A stretch of 64,000 bases of DNA, taken from Petrosia ficiformis. Taxonomy: Eukaryota; Porifera; Demospongiae; Haplosclerida; Petrosiidae. Location: assembly GCA_947044365.1 (NCBI GenBank), contig OX345641.1, positions 3,695,460 through 3,759,459 of the forward strand, in the 5' to 3' direction. The notes beneath the pieces were generated by a model that was given only the letters and a program-made list of their open reading frames with translations, did no database searches and was not told the DNA's origin. Made by a program: the position numbers and the translations under genes. This document shows positions 45,312 to 56,820 of the stretch, piece by piece (the first letter of the stretch is position 1; each line of letters starts with the position of its first letter).

Positions 45312-48300
45312 CTGAAATAGATAATGATATCAAGTTATCCATTATACAAGAACATGTCAATCCATTGACTGAAGTAAGCTAACAACTACACTACTTTACA
45401 AGTATAGTAACTCATAGAAGTACAATGAATTGAGATATACATGTACACATCAGAGTGGGCCAAATTGGTTTAACAATGGTTAAAGTGTGCACCATTGGGA
45501 ATACATCTTGAGCCAATTAACAAAGATTTAATGCTGTTAGTGACAATGTAATCATAATTAACTGCGCCATTGGCCCAAAGAGAGAACTGTGCAGTGCCAA
45601 ATAAGAAGCTCTTTGGGCTAATGGTGCACCATATAAGCTTATCAAATCATTAGTACACATGTACTGTAAATGTATGTAGATAATATGTGACCCAAGTCAT
45701 GTACACATAATTATGTGTGTAAGTGTTCTTACAAGTTATCAGAGAGATCAAGATGTGTTAGTGAAACACATGATGTAACACTATTAGCATCCTTTAATAA
45801 TAAAAATAAAGGAAAGTAATGAAATCACTACATATACTATAATAACTATGTACTGTATATCACAGGGACAACCCTGTCTATCTGACTCAAATAGATCTTC
45901 AACTGTGCCAGTACCCCACTAAAGGTCAGTAATATAAATTACATAATATTTTTCAATGATCCAATGTGCTCATTTCTATGGGCATTGGGAGAACCCTATA
46001 ATCACTTTCCCTATTATTATGTTTGTGTCACTTGTGTGAGTATGCATTGTATATGTAGTTAAGGAAGTTTGCATCATTCCGGGTGATCAGTCAATTAATG
46101 GGCGTTGTGCATAAACGAACGCACGCTCATTGTCGTTCAAGCTCTACTGACCAGCAGAAAGAAAGCTGCTTGTAGTTTACGTAAAAACTGAAACTAATAG
46201 CTAGCTATTCTACCTGAAATATATTTCTAAAGTTCTACAAGGTCCTTTAAAAGGTAAACAGAGTAGTGTGATAACTCGAGGTATTTTATGTATAACTTCT
46301 AATATATATTCAATAACAATGATAATAGTGAACTTAACAACAACTGACAATAACTGACTTACAGAACTTATAAATAGACTAAAAACACATGGATAACACA
46401 TGGAGAACACATGCAATAGACATGCTAGAGAATATTCTAGACTAATACACAATGAGTCAATAACTGTTAAATATAACACTATATTGCATAATAATTATAA
46501 TACTAACTATAGTCCATACAGTTACCACATTTCCTCCTTCCTTAAATGTAAGGTTCAGGGGAATAACGAACAGGAGGCCTTCTATTCCTGTTAGACCTTC
46601 GTTGATTGTTTGAAGTGTGATTCGTACCAGTTTCATTCTGATATAAGGTGGAATTTTCCATGCGAGGAGGCTCTTGAGTATCTGTAACGGTAGGGTACGG
46701 CACTGATTCAATCGGGAAGTCTATGAGATTGGGAATATATCCATCATTAGTTATTGTAGGATTAGAATTTTTGTTTTCAAATCTTTTCCTAATTTGATTT
46801 ATATGTCTTCTCCACACTCGTCCTTCCTCTAATTTCACGAGAAATGACACTGGGCCAGTTTGTTTCACGATTTTTCCTGGTAACCACATTTGACCTGCAC
46901 TGTAATTTCGAGTATATACCAGATTTCCTTCTTTAATTGATCATTGAGACGAATGATTGTCATGATTGAATTTCTGTCTTTGCTGATTCCTTTGCACTGT
47001 AGTAAATACATCAGGTTTAAGTTGATCAAAATGAGTGTTTAATTTTCGACCAAACAACAGTTTGGCAGGAGGATTTCCTGTAGTAGACTGTGGAGTGTTT
47101 CTATATGCAAAGAGAAAGCGTGCAACTCTATCTTTAACTGATCCTTCTCGAAGTTTCTTGAGACCTTGTTTGACTGTCTGTACCGCTCTTTCGGCCAAAC
47201 CATTCGAAGAGGGCTGATACGGTGCTGATGTTATGTGATGTATACCATTTTTGGTGAGGAACTGTTTAAAGTCTGCACTTACAAAACAGGAACCATTATC
47301 GGTCACTACTGTTTGTGGAATCCCCAACTGAGCAAATGTTGTTCGAACATTTTCGATGGTTGCACTGGAAGTTGATGAAGCCATAACGTGCACTTCAATC
47401 CATTTGGAATGAGCGTCAACCATGATAAGAAACATGTGTCCTAAAAACGGTCCAGCAAAATCCAAATGAACTCTTGACCACGGACGTGAGGGCCATTCCC
47501 ATGGATGCAGAGGTGCTACGGGAGGACTAACACGATTACTTTGACAAGTAGAACAACACTGAACCTTTTTTTCTATATCTTTATCTAAACAAGGCCACCA
47601 AACATATTGTCTAGCTAGTGCTTTCATCCTGGATACTCCTGGATGACCTTCATGAAGCTCATGTAGTATTTGTAATTTTCCTTGTGGTGGGATTACCACT
47701 CGGTTTCCCCATAAAATACATCCATCTTGGTTCGACAGTTCTAATTGTCTTGTTCCATATGGCTTAAGATTATCTTCTATTGTAGTTGGCCATTGAGTGT
47801 GAATGTATTCTGACACTTTTGTCAGAATTGGATCTCTTCTTGTCCATAATCATACTTGCTTGGCCGTTACTGGAGACTTCTCCAGAAATTCCAACAGGAG
47901 AACAGTTTCTGGTGGTAATGGAGGTGTCACCGTATCTGGCAAGGGCAGGCGACTCACAGCATCAGCATTCCCATGTTGTTTTGTTGATTTGAACTTCAAG
48001 GAATACTCATACATAGCTAAAGTGAGTGCCCATCTCTGAATCCTGGCTGAGGCTTGAGGGGGTACTGCCCTAGATTCATTAAATAGACTCAACAATGGTT
48101 TATGATCTGTTAGTAATGAAAAATGATGACCATACAAGTATGAGTGGAAACGTTTAACTCCAAACACACATGACAAACCTTCCTTTTCAAGCTGAGAGTA
48201 GTTCTTCTCAGCTGCTGATAGGGTGCGTGACACATATCCAATAGGTTTCTCGGATCCATCTGACATTCGGTGTGCTAACACTGCCCCAATGCCGTATGCA

Positions 48301-51096
48301 GATGCATCACATGACAGTATTAGTTCCTTTTGGGGGTCAAAATGAATTAGTAGTTGTGAAGAGGTTAACAGATCTTTTGATTTTTGAAAAGCTGCTGTTT
48401 CTCTCTCTGACCATTTCCACTTTTGTTCTGCTCGCAATAATTTATACAATGGTACTAACTCGGTCGATAGATTTGGTAGGAATTTCCCATAGTAGTTTAA
48501 AAGTCCTAAGTATGACTTCAACTCTTGCACATTCCTGGGGTTGGGTGCATCGTTAACAGCTTTTACTTTCTCGGCGATTGGGTGTAATCCTTCACCATCG
48601 ATTTTGTGACTCAAATAAGTAACAGATGGTGCCATAAAGACACATTTATTTTTTTTTAGTCGAAGTCCAGCATCCTCTAATCTGACTAGTACTTCACGTA
48701 GATTAGCCAAATGGCTTTCATTGCTATCCCCAGTGACAAGTATGTCATCAATGTATACTACCACATGCGGTAGACCTTGTAGCAAATTCTCCATTGCTCG
48801 CTGGAAAAGTCCTGGGGCCGACGACACTCCATACGGTAGTCGACTGTACCTGAACAGTTCTTTGTTTGTGTTAATCACAACATAATTCTTGGAAGTTTCC
48901 TCTAGTTCAATCTGCTGGTAAGCTTGACTGAGGTCTAGCTTGGTGAAACTTTTACCACCAGCTAGTGTAGCAAATAGGTCTTCCACTTTGGGAATTGGAT
49001 AACGATCCAACTTTGAGGCTTGATTAACCGTCAGCTTAAAATTTCCACTGAAGTTTTGTCACTTTTTAAAACAGGAACGATCGGTGCTGCCCATTCGGCA
49101 TATTGTACCGGCTCAATAATCCCTTCCTTTGTTAATCTCTCTAGTTCCTTCTCGACCTTTGTGCGCATTGCGTAAGGTACAGAACGTGCTTTACAAAATT
49201 TCGGTGGTACTGTTTCATCTACGTAGAACTTTGCTTTAAAACCTTTCATAGTTCCTAAGGTCGCTTGGAATAATTGAGTGTGTTGTTCCAGTAGACTGTG
49301 TAAGGGATCAGTCTGTAGACTATGTATTTCACTCCAATCAAGAGTAATGGATTTCAACCAGTCTCGCCCAAACAAACTTGGTCTTTCTCTCGTGACCACT
49401 AGTAATGGTAATTGAGCTTGCTGTGTCTTGTAACTCACACTAACGTTTACGCTTCCTAATAATTGTAGTGGTTGTCCTGTATAGGTACGCAGTACGGCAG
49501 AGGATTTCTGTAACACTTTCGATGGCCACAGATGCCTAAATGTTTTTTCCGATACTAGTGATACTGAGGCACCTGTGTCCAGTTCCATAGAGACTGCCAC
49601 CCCATCAATACACACAGGGATCGATAGTGGCTTGGGTTTTTCCTTTTCATACAGAGAGTATTCCTTTGAATTTTCGCTCAACCTGTCATCGTCCTTTGTT
49701 AAACACTTTACAGATTTGTGACCTTGGCGATCATAGGCTTGTTTCTGGGGTTTACTGTGGCAGACTTTCATCAAGTGTCCTACTTTTCCACAGCTATGGC
49801 ACTTTAAATTTTTATATCGACATTTAACAGGCAAGTGTCCACCCTTTCCACACCTATAGCATGTAGTTGCTGGTGTTCATTTCTTTTGTTGCGAATACAG
49901 CTTGTGTACGGCTCCAGGCTGCACTTCTCCTACTCCGCTTGAACTCAGAAGAGTTTGTGCATTCTTAGTAGCTGCTTCCATCCCTTGAAAAATCTCCATT
50001 GCTTTTGTGAAAGAGAGTTTATCGTCTGCTAGTAATCGGCGTTGTATGGCACTGTCATTAATGCCACACACTAGACGATCCCGCAACATGTCATTTAGAC
50101 TTTCTCCGTAGTTACAAAACTCAGCGATCGATCGCAGTTCGGATACGAACGTAGCTATGGTTTTGGCTTGTTGTCTGTAATGAGTATTAAATTGGTATCG
50201 CTGCACTATTTCGGATGGTGTCGGGCTGTGATGGCGTTGTAGTACTGTAATCAATTCCTCCAGGGTCTTGTCTCCTGGTTTTTGTGGTGATATCAAACTC
50301 CTTAGTAGCTTGTAGGAAGATGAACCTATAACTGTGAGGAAAATCGACTTTTTCTTGGCTTCCTCCAGTACTCCATTTGCTGCAAAATAATACTCCAACC
50401 TTTCGTAGTATTGTGTCCATTCTTCTTTTCCTTGTTCATATTCACCGATTCTTCCGATTAGACCAGCCATCCTCGTCGCCAATATGTGATAACTCGAGGT
50501 ATTTTATGTATAACTTCCAATATATATTCAATAACAATGATAATAGTGAACTTAACAACAACTGACAATAACTGACTTACAGAACTTATAAATAGACTAA
50601 AAACACATGGAGAACACATGCAATAGACATGCTAGAGAATATTCTAGACTAATACACAATGAGTCAATAACTGTTAAATATAACACTATATTGCATAATA
50701 ATTATAATACTAACTATAGTCCATACAGTAACCACAAGTAGATAATCAAAATAATAACTATAATAGGCTGTTGTGTTTCAGGCATGATAAACCCAGCTGT
50801 GATTACTGAATGCTGGACACCACAAAGCAGTCATAGGGATACTTTTCTTCTATAACTATATATTGTTAATAATTATACTTATATTGTGTCATCTAATCAA
50901 TATTGAAGCACTAAATCAGTTCTCAAAATAGTTTATAAAAGTGTCCAACAGAAACAAGTGGATAAAACAATATTTGATCACCAAGTTGTTAATTTTGTCA
51001 GAATTAAGATATATTGAGAAAAAAGTATACCGCTTTACGTCGTCCATGTATCAATCATTGCTGATGGCACTAGTATATAATTATATATACACATAT

Positions 51097-51140
<44 letters not shown>

Positions 51141-53084
51141 GTTTGTAGTTCGAACTCATGGGAAAACAATTATAGGAATGGCCTCATGAACAAGCACTGT
51201 ATCCATGTCTTATAAGATATGACAGCTATTGAATAATCATTAACCTCACTACAAGGTTACAGTACTTATTTTTGTTGTATTATTCTTATAACTAATCAGA
51301 TGATTTATCCAGTCAAACGCAATTTTTTTGACAAAGAGGCAAAATGTCCAGAAAATGACCAATTGCTAGACGATATTTGGAGCCCAGTACATATCCTTAT
51401 AGAAACACTGATGTATATGTATGAATGTACATATTATATGCATACAGTTACATGTATACATATATTACATATACTGTAAAATAAAGTACCTTTATGCTGT
51501 TTCCAGCAAGACAAATCCATTGTAGGTTACTAAGAGTAGTTAACCCTGTAAAAGATTCATGTACATTCATACAAGTTAATGTTAATGTGTTGTGTATGTT
51601 CAAATACTTCAATCTCTAAGCAGTTTCAATGAAGTCCCTAGAAGTACTAACAACCATTTTAATTAAATTAAGATTTTCATTAAGGATCCAGAGTGTCTGG
51701 TTTTGTTTGCATGTACATGTACACTGCACAAAATGACCACAGAATATGGTACATGTACATACTGAACACAGGCTATGGTACATGTACATACTGAATGCAA
51801 ACTATGGTACATGTACATACTGAACGCAGGCTATGTTACCTGTACATACTGAACGCAGGCTATGGTACATGTACATACTGAACACAGGCTATGGTACATG
51901 TACATAATGAACACAGGCTATGGTACCTGTACATACTGAACGCAGGCTATGGTACATGTACATACTGAATGCAGGCTATGGTACATGTACATACTGAACG
52001 CAGGCTATGGTACATGTACATTGTAATTCCTATATGTATATGTAAATAATACAATTAGATACAAACATAATTATACCTTGTATATTTGTGATACTATTGT
52101 TCTGTAAATTGAGTATAACTAAATGAGATAGATGTGATAAAGGACTCATATCACCAAGACGATTAATCCTAGCAGATAACTAATATGAAAGAGAAGTTAT
52201 ATATTAATAAGTAGTATAATATTTTGATCAAACTACCTAATACTTTTAATTTGGTGATTTTGTATTAGGTGTGACCGTACATTATTAGCAAAAGGCAATA
52301 TACTTGAATATAAATGTAGTTAGCTTCTCAAACAAGATGACCAAATAGTGAACAGGTAATCTTTTGGTAAACATAAACATTCATTTTATATAATAATTAT
52401 AGGAGTACATAAATGTTAATAGTGAATACACTCATCTTAGTATAGTATACATACAAAAGGTGTGCTATCATTTAATTGCATACCAACACCTGTGGCCAGC
52501 ATCCTTAGCTGGGACAGAAAATTAATACAACAAAGTAAATCAGGGGATTTCCAGATGGGTGTGGTTTCTGGACATGTTCTGCTTCTGGAGCAGGAGAGGC
52601 TTAGGTGCTGACTAATTCTGATGCTTACACATTTTGTTCCTACCTTCGTACCTTGTTTTCTGTGAGAGATGTCTAAAGAAACGTTCTTCATGTTACAGAT
52701 CAGATCACTTTTCTGGAAACCACACCCCTACATTCTTTGTCTAGACTCTTGCCCGTCCAATCTCAAAAAGGGGCAAAGTCTGGCTCACAAGACTATACAC
52801 AAATAGGGGTTTCTTCATTAACATACACTATAACAGTATAGTCTAATGTGTTAACTGACTACCTGCATGAGACAAGAAAATTGTTCTACTCCATTCAGTG
52901 TGTGTAAATGATTGTTGTCTAAATTCAGGGACATCACACTAGGACATGGACCATACTCCAGACTCAACTCCTTTATTCCTTTCTCTATAGTGAGTGTAAT
53001 TAAATGACAAGTACAATATTGAAATGTGTGTTTCTTTCTCTTACTAGATAAATCCAACATCTGTTGTTGCTGATGTTCCTCCAT
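45269..53084 (-). CDS. Leucine-rich-repeat protein gene, five exons, 3' end unresolved
   Basis: Exons on the minus strand: 53084-52863 (ATG), 52179-52077, 51545-51490, 45791-45733 and 45311-45269. Each intron begins GT and ends AG, and the codon phase is kept through all four (0, 1, 0, 2). The 160 or so residues start MEEHQQQQMLDLSSKRKKH and contain LRR units: SVMSLNLDNNHLHTLNGVEQF, LSHLVILNLQNNSITNIQGL, LSNLQWICLAGNSIK, VSLTHLDLSDNF and IKYLPDLSKLTVLK. No signal peptide is seen, so the protein is probably cytoplasmic. Proteins of this LRR style (such as LRRCC1 or LRRIQ types) often belong to cilia and centrosomes, but I cannot name the orthologue. The third intron holds the LTR element. Confidence 0.78.
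45455..45645. repeat. Dispersed block in LRR intron 4
   Basis: Third copy of the 20363-20567 / 41433-41650 block (CATTGGGAATACATCTTGAG, GCAGTGCCAAATAAGAAGC). Confidence 0.78.
45733..45791 (-). other. LRR gene exon 4
   Basis: 59 bp after TATTAAAG, ending AACTT before GTAAGA. Encodes DANSVTSCVSLTHLDLSDN plus two bases. The downstream intron is 421 bp. Confidence 0.74.
45994..46261 (-). mobile_element. MITE family M1, part 1 of the copy split by the LTR element
   Basis: Reverse-oriented copy with degraded terminus (ACCCTATAATCACTTTCCC), GTTAAGGAAGTTTGCATC and CTAATAGCTAGCTATTCTACC. It continues at 50742 after the LTR retrotransposon, which duplicated the AGTAG of this MITE. Confidence 0.8.
46267..46529 (-). 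repeat. 3' LTR
   Basis: 263 bp. Differs from the 5' LTR by an 11-bp repeat gain (GGATAACACAT) and about two single bases. Confidence 0.95.
46530..46543 (-). promoter_or_regulatory. Polypurine tract
   Basis: AAGGAAGGAGGAAA on the minus strand directly before the 3' LTR. Primes plus-strand synthesis in LTR elements. Confidence 0.88.
46544..46940 (-). pseudogene. Integrase C-terminal region
   Basis: In frame with the integrase core but separated by TGA. Encodes MWLPGKIVKQTGPVSFLVKL (a GPY/F-like fold), then VWRRHINQIRKRFE and a basic tail (RRSNRNRRPPVRY). This is the DNA-binding end of gypsy integrases. Confidence 0.85.
46941..47816 (-). pseudogene. Integrase, zinc-binding and catalytic core
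   Basis: About 290 residues. HHCC zinc-binding region HELHEGHPG...CCSTCQ, and a DDE core with the first Asp in VHLDFAGPF, the second in VVTDNGSCFVS and the Glu in SSNGLAERAVQ at the usual spacing. The motifs are intact. It ends at TGA. Confidence 0.92.
47850..49010 (-). pseudogene. Reverse transcriptase and RNase H
   Basis: 386 residues. Fingers/palm start DRYPIPKVEDLFA, then LPYGVSSAPGLFQRAM and VVYIDDILVTG, the YIDD catalytic loop at residues 86-89. RNase H follows with ILSCDASAYGIGAVLA and LLTDHKPLLSLF. This frame is offset from the protease frame because bases are missing near 49020. It ends at TGA in a place where the integrase frame continues in register. Confidence 0.93.
49031..49870 (-). 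pseudogene. Zinc knuckles, protease and start of reverse transcriptase
   Basis: In the same frame as gag but after a TGA. Two CCHC knuckles, CYRCGKGGHLPVKC (49823-49864) and CHSCGKVGHLMKVC, then an aspartic protease with the MELDTGASVSLVS active site, and a conserved lead-in YAEWAAPIVPVLKSDK. The frame then fails where part of the reverse transcriptase entry motif has been lost. Confidence 0.92.
49877..50470 (-). pseudogene. Gag (capsid) region
   Basis: 197 residues from ATG at 50470. A longer reading starts at a TTG inside the primer site (50482), and I prefer the ATG. Contains GRIGEYEQGKEEWTQYYERL, YKLLRSLISPQKPGDKTLEE and a FVSELRSIAEFCNYGESLND capsid block with MLRDRLVCGI, typical of gypsy-family Gag. 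It ends KLYSQQKK at TGA directly before the zinc knuckles. Confidence 0.9.
50470..50484 (-). promoter_or_regulatory. Primer binding site, tRNA-Ser type
   Basis: TGGCGACGAGGATGG on the minus strand, two or three bases inside the 5' LTR. It matches the reverse complement of the 3' end of animal tRNA-Ser(GCU), including the added CCA, as I remember it. Confidence 0.85.
50485..50736 (-). repeat. 5' LTR
   Basis: 252 bp, TGTG...CACA boundaries, with an AGTAG duplication outside. Confidence 0.95.
50742..50850 (-). mobile_element. MITE family M1, part 2 of the copy split by the LTR element
   Basis: Continues 45994-46261: GATAATCAAAATAATAAC, CTGAATGCTGGACACC and the terminal CAGTCATAGGGATACTTTT. 51000-51190 is a further M1 scrap with an (AT)n tract (51099-51136). 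Confidence 0.8.
51490..51545 (-). other. LRR gene exon 3
   Basis: 56 bp after TTTTACAG, ending AAAG before GTACTT. Two bases complete the codon from exon 2, then LTTLSNLQWICLAGNSIK. Confidence 0.78.
51735..52021. repeat. 29-bp minisatellite, about ten units, in LRR intron 2
   Basis: Unit TGAACGCAGGCTATGGTACA plus TGTACATAC. The units vary at the fifth to ninth bases (ACGCA, ACACA, ATGCA). Confidence 0.95.
52077..52179 (-). other. LRR gene exon 2
   Basis: 103 bp after ATATTAG, ending ACAAG before GTATAA. Encodes LSARINRLGDM and LSHLVILNLQNNSITNIQ plus one base. Confidence 0.8.
52863..53084 (-). other. LRR gene exon 1
   Basis: 222 bp, 74 codons from ATG at 53084 to CAG before GTAGTC. A frame start six codons upstream is possible but uses a poorer context. 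Confidence 0.78.
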
Positions 53085-53900
53085 TTTCCCGCCACAAATC
53101 AATCTACCACGCCAATATTTAATTTTGAGCGCTCGAGCGTACGTAACATGTAATACATGAAACTTGATAAGGAATCACTAGCACTATTCATTGTGCATGT
53201 ACTGTTGTATATTTGAAAGATATTATAACGAGCACCGTCGGGACGGGACCCTCGCCTATGTGGCAAAGTGATACAAAGCACTACTCTAAATATAATAAAG
53301 TTTGTGTATGAAACAAACAATACTTTTGTTACATATAATATTTGAAAAACATTTATGGGCATTAAAAGAAAGACAAAATTAGAATATCAATGAAAGAAAT
53401 GTATATACATGTATGTATAATTTGTATAATTATCTATCTTACATATTATTCTGTTTTCCTTTGAAAAACAATAAAAAAGTTCTCAAGTCTACCTCTAAAG
53501 TCTCCAACGTGTGAAAACGTAGTGAAAAATGTATAATTTTTATATATATCTTACATCTTATTCTCTGAAGTCTTCAACGTGTGAAAACGAATCACTCTAT
53601 ACGTGTTTAGCATTCACGTGCACAAGACCATGCCTGTAGGTGGAGCTAAGTAGCTTGCATCAATTGGTGGTGTAGCATAGTAGTAGTAACCATTACCTCG
53701 ATTGTTTTTGGTTTGAAATGTTTCTTGGCTAGCGACAGGCCTTGAAACAGGATAACTTGTGTTTGTGTGTCCATATTTACTCTCTTTATTGCCCTCGTTT
53801 CATCTTAAAGTCGCGAAACGGTAACTGTGAGTTATAAATATTGTCATAACTTTAGAACCAAAAGGTTTTAGAAGATTTCCTACGTTATTTTTTTTCCTTG
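53085..53900. other. Upstream region of the LRR gene
   Basis: Contains a ~71-bp direct repeat (GTCTCCAACGTGTGAAAACG at about 53502 and GTCTTCAACGTGTGAAAACG at about 53572). No clear TATA box near the ATG. Nothing else recognised. Confidence 0.45.
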
Positions 53901-54311
53901 TTATGGCCCGTAGGGCCATCCCTATGATTGCTTTCCCACGGGTTCGAACTATATATATATATATATATATATGTTTGTGTCACTTGCGCGAGTATGCGTT
54001 GTATACGTAGTTAAGGAAGTTGCGTCATTCCCGGGGGCTCGGTCAATTAATGGGTGTGGCGCGTAAAAGAATGCGCGCTCGAGCTCTAGAAACCAGCAGA
54101 AAGAAAGCCAAGTAGCTTACGTAGAAACTGGAACTAATAGCTAGCTATTCTGCCTGAAATATATTCCTAAAGTTCTCCAATGTCCTTTGAAAGGTCAGGA
54201 AAGTAGATAATCAAAATAATAACTATAATAAGCTGTTGTCTTTCATGCTTGATAAAGTCAGCCATGATTACTGAATGCTGGACACCACAAAGCAGTCATA
54301 GGTATACTTTT
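53901..54311 (-). mobile_element. MITE family M1, best preserved copy
   Basis: Reverse-oriented, with both inverted ends: ATCCCTATGATTGCTTTCCC at the left and AAAGCAGTCATAGGTATAC at the right. Internal AT tract, CCCGGGGGCTCGG, GCGCGTAAAAGAATGCGCGC and CTAATAGCTAGCTATTC. A further partial copy (forward) is at 54450-54610. Confidence 0.85.
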
Positions 54312-55384
54312 ATCTACACCCACATTTGTAAAACAATCATTTCATAGTAAAATTCTCCTTGGTAGCCACCTTTCTCTCTCTAAAACAGTTAATAAACCAC
54401 TGTTTTGCTCATGCTGTACAGGAAATATATAGCACTCGGGGTGGGGGCTCGAATCAAGGCCTTGATTATAGTTATTATTTTGATTATCTACTTTCCTGAC
54501 CTTTCAAAGGACCTTGGAGAACTTTAGGAATATATTTCAGGCAGAATAGCTAGCTATTAGTTCCAGTTTCTACGTATCCCATAGGGATGTTTTTTCTCAA
54601 TATATCTTGTATAATTTGAAGTCTACCAGTACCCCATTTGAAATGTCAATGTTTTTATTTTTCCAGAAAAACTGCTAACACACAGACAGACACACAGACA
54701 AAACGATTACCGTACCCTTCCGCCTACGCTACGCGGCGAGGGTAATAATCAATAATCATTACAAACAGGGTGCTCAAATGTATGACTTGATATCTGGCAC
54801 TGATAGGAGTATTAAATTCTTTTACCATGGACCACAATCTTTTAAAAAGTAGCTATATAATTATAATGTAGATACTTCTGTATAAAACTTTTCACCCAAA
54901 CACAGTCGATACTGTTATAATTATTTAAAAATTAAACTATAAAAATATGAATAAATGCAATCCATATAACATCATTAGTCTTCTTCAATTATTAATGGAA
55001 CATTTCTTTCTTCTTTCTTCTATCTCATGATTCTCTCCACCGTTCAGGAAGAGTTATTTGGAACAGTCACCTGTGTATATAGTACCATTCAAAACAATAG
55101 AAGAGGTACATGTATAGTGCTTTGAGTAATGACAACACATTTAGTATAGTATTATTATTGTATACCTAGTACTGTATATCATCACATTGGAGCACATTAT
55201 GGAAAAGCATAGTAAAACATGATTACTGATTATACTTTTGTAGCTATTCCAAACTTCAGCATGCATGGAAGTCTAAAAATCTAGATATCTCAACAAGGAA
55301 GAGTTGACACTCAATTTCAGGAAGACAGAAGGTTATAATTGGAAAGTCAGAAGTTCAGAATGACTACAGCAGTACACCAGTTGT
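54312..55384. other. Non-coding stretch
   Basis: 54450-54610 is a partial M1. 54610-55384 shows no gene or repeat I recognise apart from TACTTTTGTAG-type AT-rich sequence. Confidence 0.45.
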
Positions 55385-55700
55385 TAATCAAAAGCGATGC
55401 AGTTAGTGAAACAAATAAGTCTAAAATTACATGTTCCATCACACTGAAACGTATGGCTACAAACAAATCAGTGTGCCAGTCATACTATAATTGACTATAC
55501 AAAATGTCGGCATATGTATAGCGAACATTTAAAACTAAACTTATTATAATATATTTCTCAAGTGATTGATATGTAAGTGTAAGCAAAGATATAAACATAG
55601 TTATGTATATATACAAGTAGTGTGGAAGTAGTCAGACATTGTTCAATAATTGTAGTGAATGTCCAGTAAATGTGAAACTTAACTTTATACAAAGTAGCTA
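55385..55700. repeat. Duplicated block, paired with 61128-61430
   Basis: Shares GCAGTTAGTGAAACAAATAA, TGGCTACAAACAAATCAGTG and TTGTAGTGAATGTCCAG. No conserved frame. Confidence 0.8.
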
Positions 55701-55799
55701 TATGGAAAGTAGAACAATTAAGTTAAAGTTGACTTACTATTTCCACACACTTTGGCACACGCACAGTGTGCAACATGTACATGTACACGTATGCATTAC

Positions 55800-56780
55800 A
55801 CAAGAGTTGTTTGGTGTTTAATGTGGAAGTGGTTTTTAATTTTGTTTCCAAAGCAAGGCACCATCCAATCTTGTTCCTGTTCTTATTTCAGTTTTGATAT
55901 GTACATGTATATCCCTACATACATACATACATACAGTAGTAATATAGGTAATTTTCGTTGGTCAAACATTTCGTAAAACTTATTGAAAGAAATATTCATT
56001 TTCATTTTTTGCTAGTAAGCTATTGGATATGTATATAGCCACACCTCATCGATCATGTGTTAAAGTATTATGTAGTACTTCAAAATGGATTCAGTTGGGG
56101 TGTGCCATAAGTGATAGAAGTATTGCATGTAACCCTACTTCAAACTTTAAGTTAAAGCTTTAACTTTCACTTATACATGTAAAAGGGTCACATGAACACA
56201 GAAACAAAGTGTGAGAATCTAAACAGACACTCTAAATATCACAATAATCTCTACAGTAATTTGGAGTATTGTAATTCAAAAATTCTACTGTGTTGTTATT
56301 ACATAAATAAATGTGTACTTCCTTCATCCCAGGAAAAATAACAAGAATAATAAATTTGCCATATCTTCACTATTCTGCCATTTTATATAACAACACAACT
56401 AAATTAAATATGAAAGAGGAGCAATATTTGCTCTTCCTGTCTTGTTGAGGAGGGGTCAGGGATGTTCCTGAATAGTGAGTGTTTAAAGGTAAGCATTTGT
56501 ACAAATTTATTATGTTCTACAATTTTGGAGGGTAAGCTGGGCCATTCAAAATGATTGGAAACCTAACAAATTTTGCCCAAAAAATCATTATACTTGACTG
56601 TACATTACTTTACTTTATGAAATGACAATAAAAGCAATATGTTGTTTAATTCACTATGGAAACAAACAAACAAACATAATATGTTTGACAACAAAGTGTG
56701 TAAATGTTACTAGCTAATGTAAATTAGAGTCACTTAATAAATTGAGTGAAATGACTAACTAAAATCAATAATACTTAAAT
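55800..56780. repeat. Repeat cluster leading into retroelement copy C
   Basis: 55800-55930 matches 4190-4310. 55980-56330 matches 4370-4680 and 10500-10860. 56340-56780 matches 5755-6985 without its MITE and 10850-11370, including the R module and the unoccupied TTAA site. Confidence 0.78.
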
Positions 56781-56820
56781 AATATTGTGTGGAATTACAG
56801 GAGAAAAATATTATAATAAT

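Larger units (their letters stand above)
46267..50736 (-). mobile_element. Ty3/gypsy-type LTR retrotransposon in LRR intron 3
   Basis: A 4470-bp element in the same orientation as the LRR gene, between AGTAG duplications (46262-46266, 50737-50741). LTRs of 252 and 263 bp begin TGTG and end CACA. On the minus strand the order is 5' LTR, tRNA-Ser-type primer site, gag, two zinc knuckles, protease, reverse transcriptase, RNase H, integrase, polypurine tract, 3' LTR. The order reverse transcriptase then integrase marks the Ty3/gypsy (Metaviridae) group. A serine-tRNA primer suggests a Mag-like branch. Three in-frame TGA codons (ending 49877, 47850, 46941) and a short deletion near 49020 prevent translation of the polyprotein. 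The near-identical LTRs make the insertion young. Confidence 0.95.

Noticed and set aside
46210..46711. Frames inside and across the 3' LTR
   Set aside because: They are chance frames in LTR sequence, and the element's true coding order is clear.
51735..52021. Regularly spaced repeat that might suggest a CRISPR array
   Set aside because: The 29-bp units are directly adjacent with no unique spacers, and the setting is a eukaryotic intron.
52437..52691. 84-codon minus-strand frame in LRR intron 1
   Set aside because: Not in phase with the flanking LRR exons and shows no LRR pattern, so it is treated as intronic.
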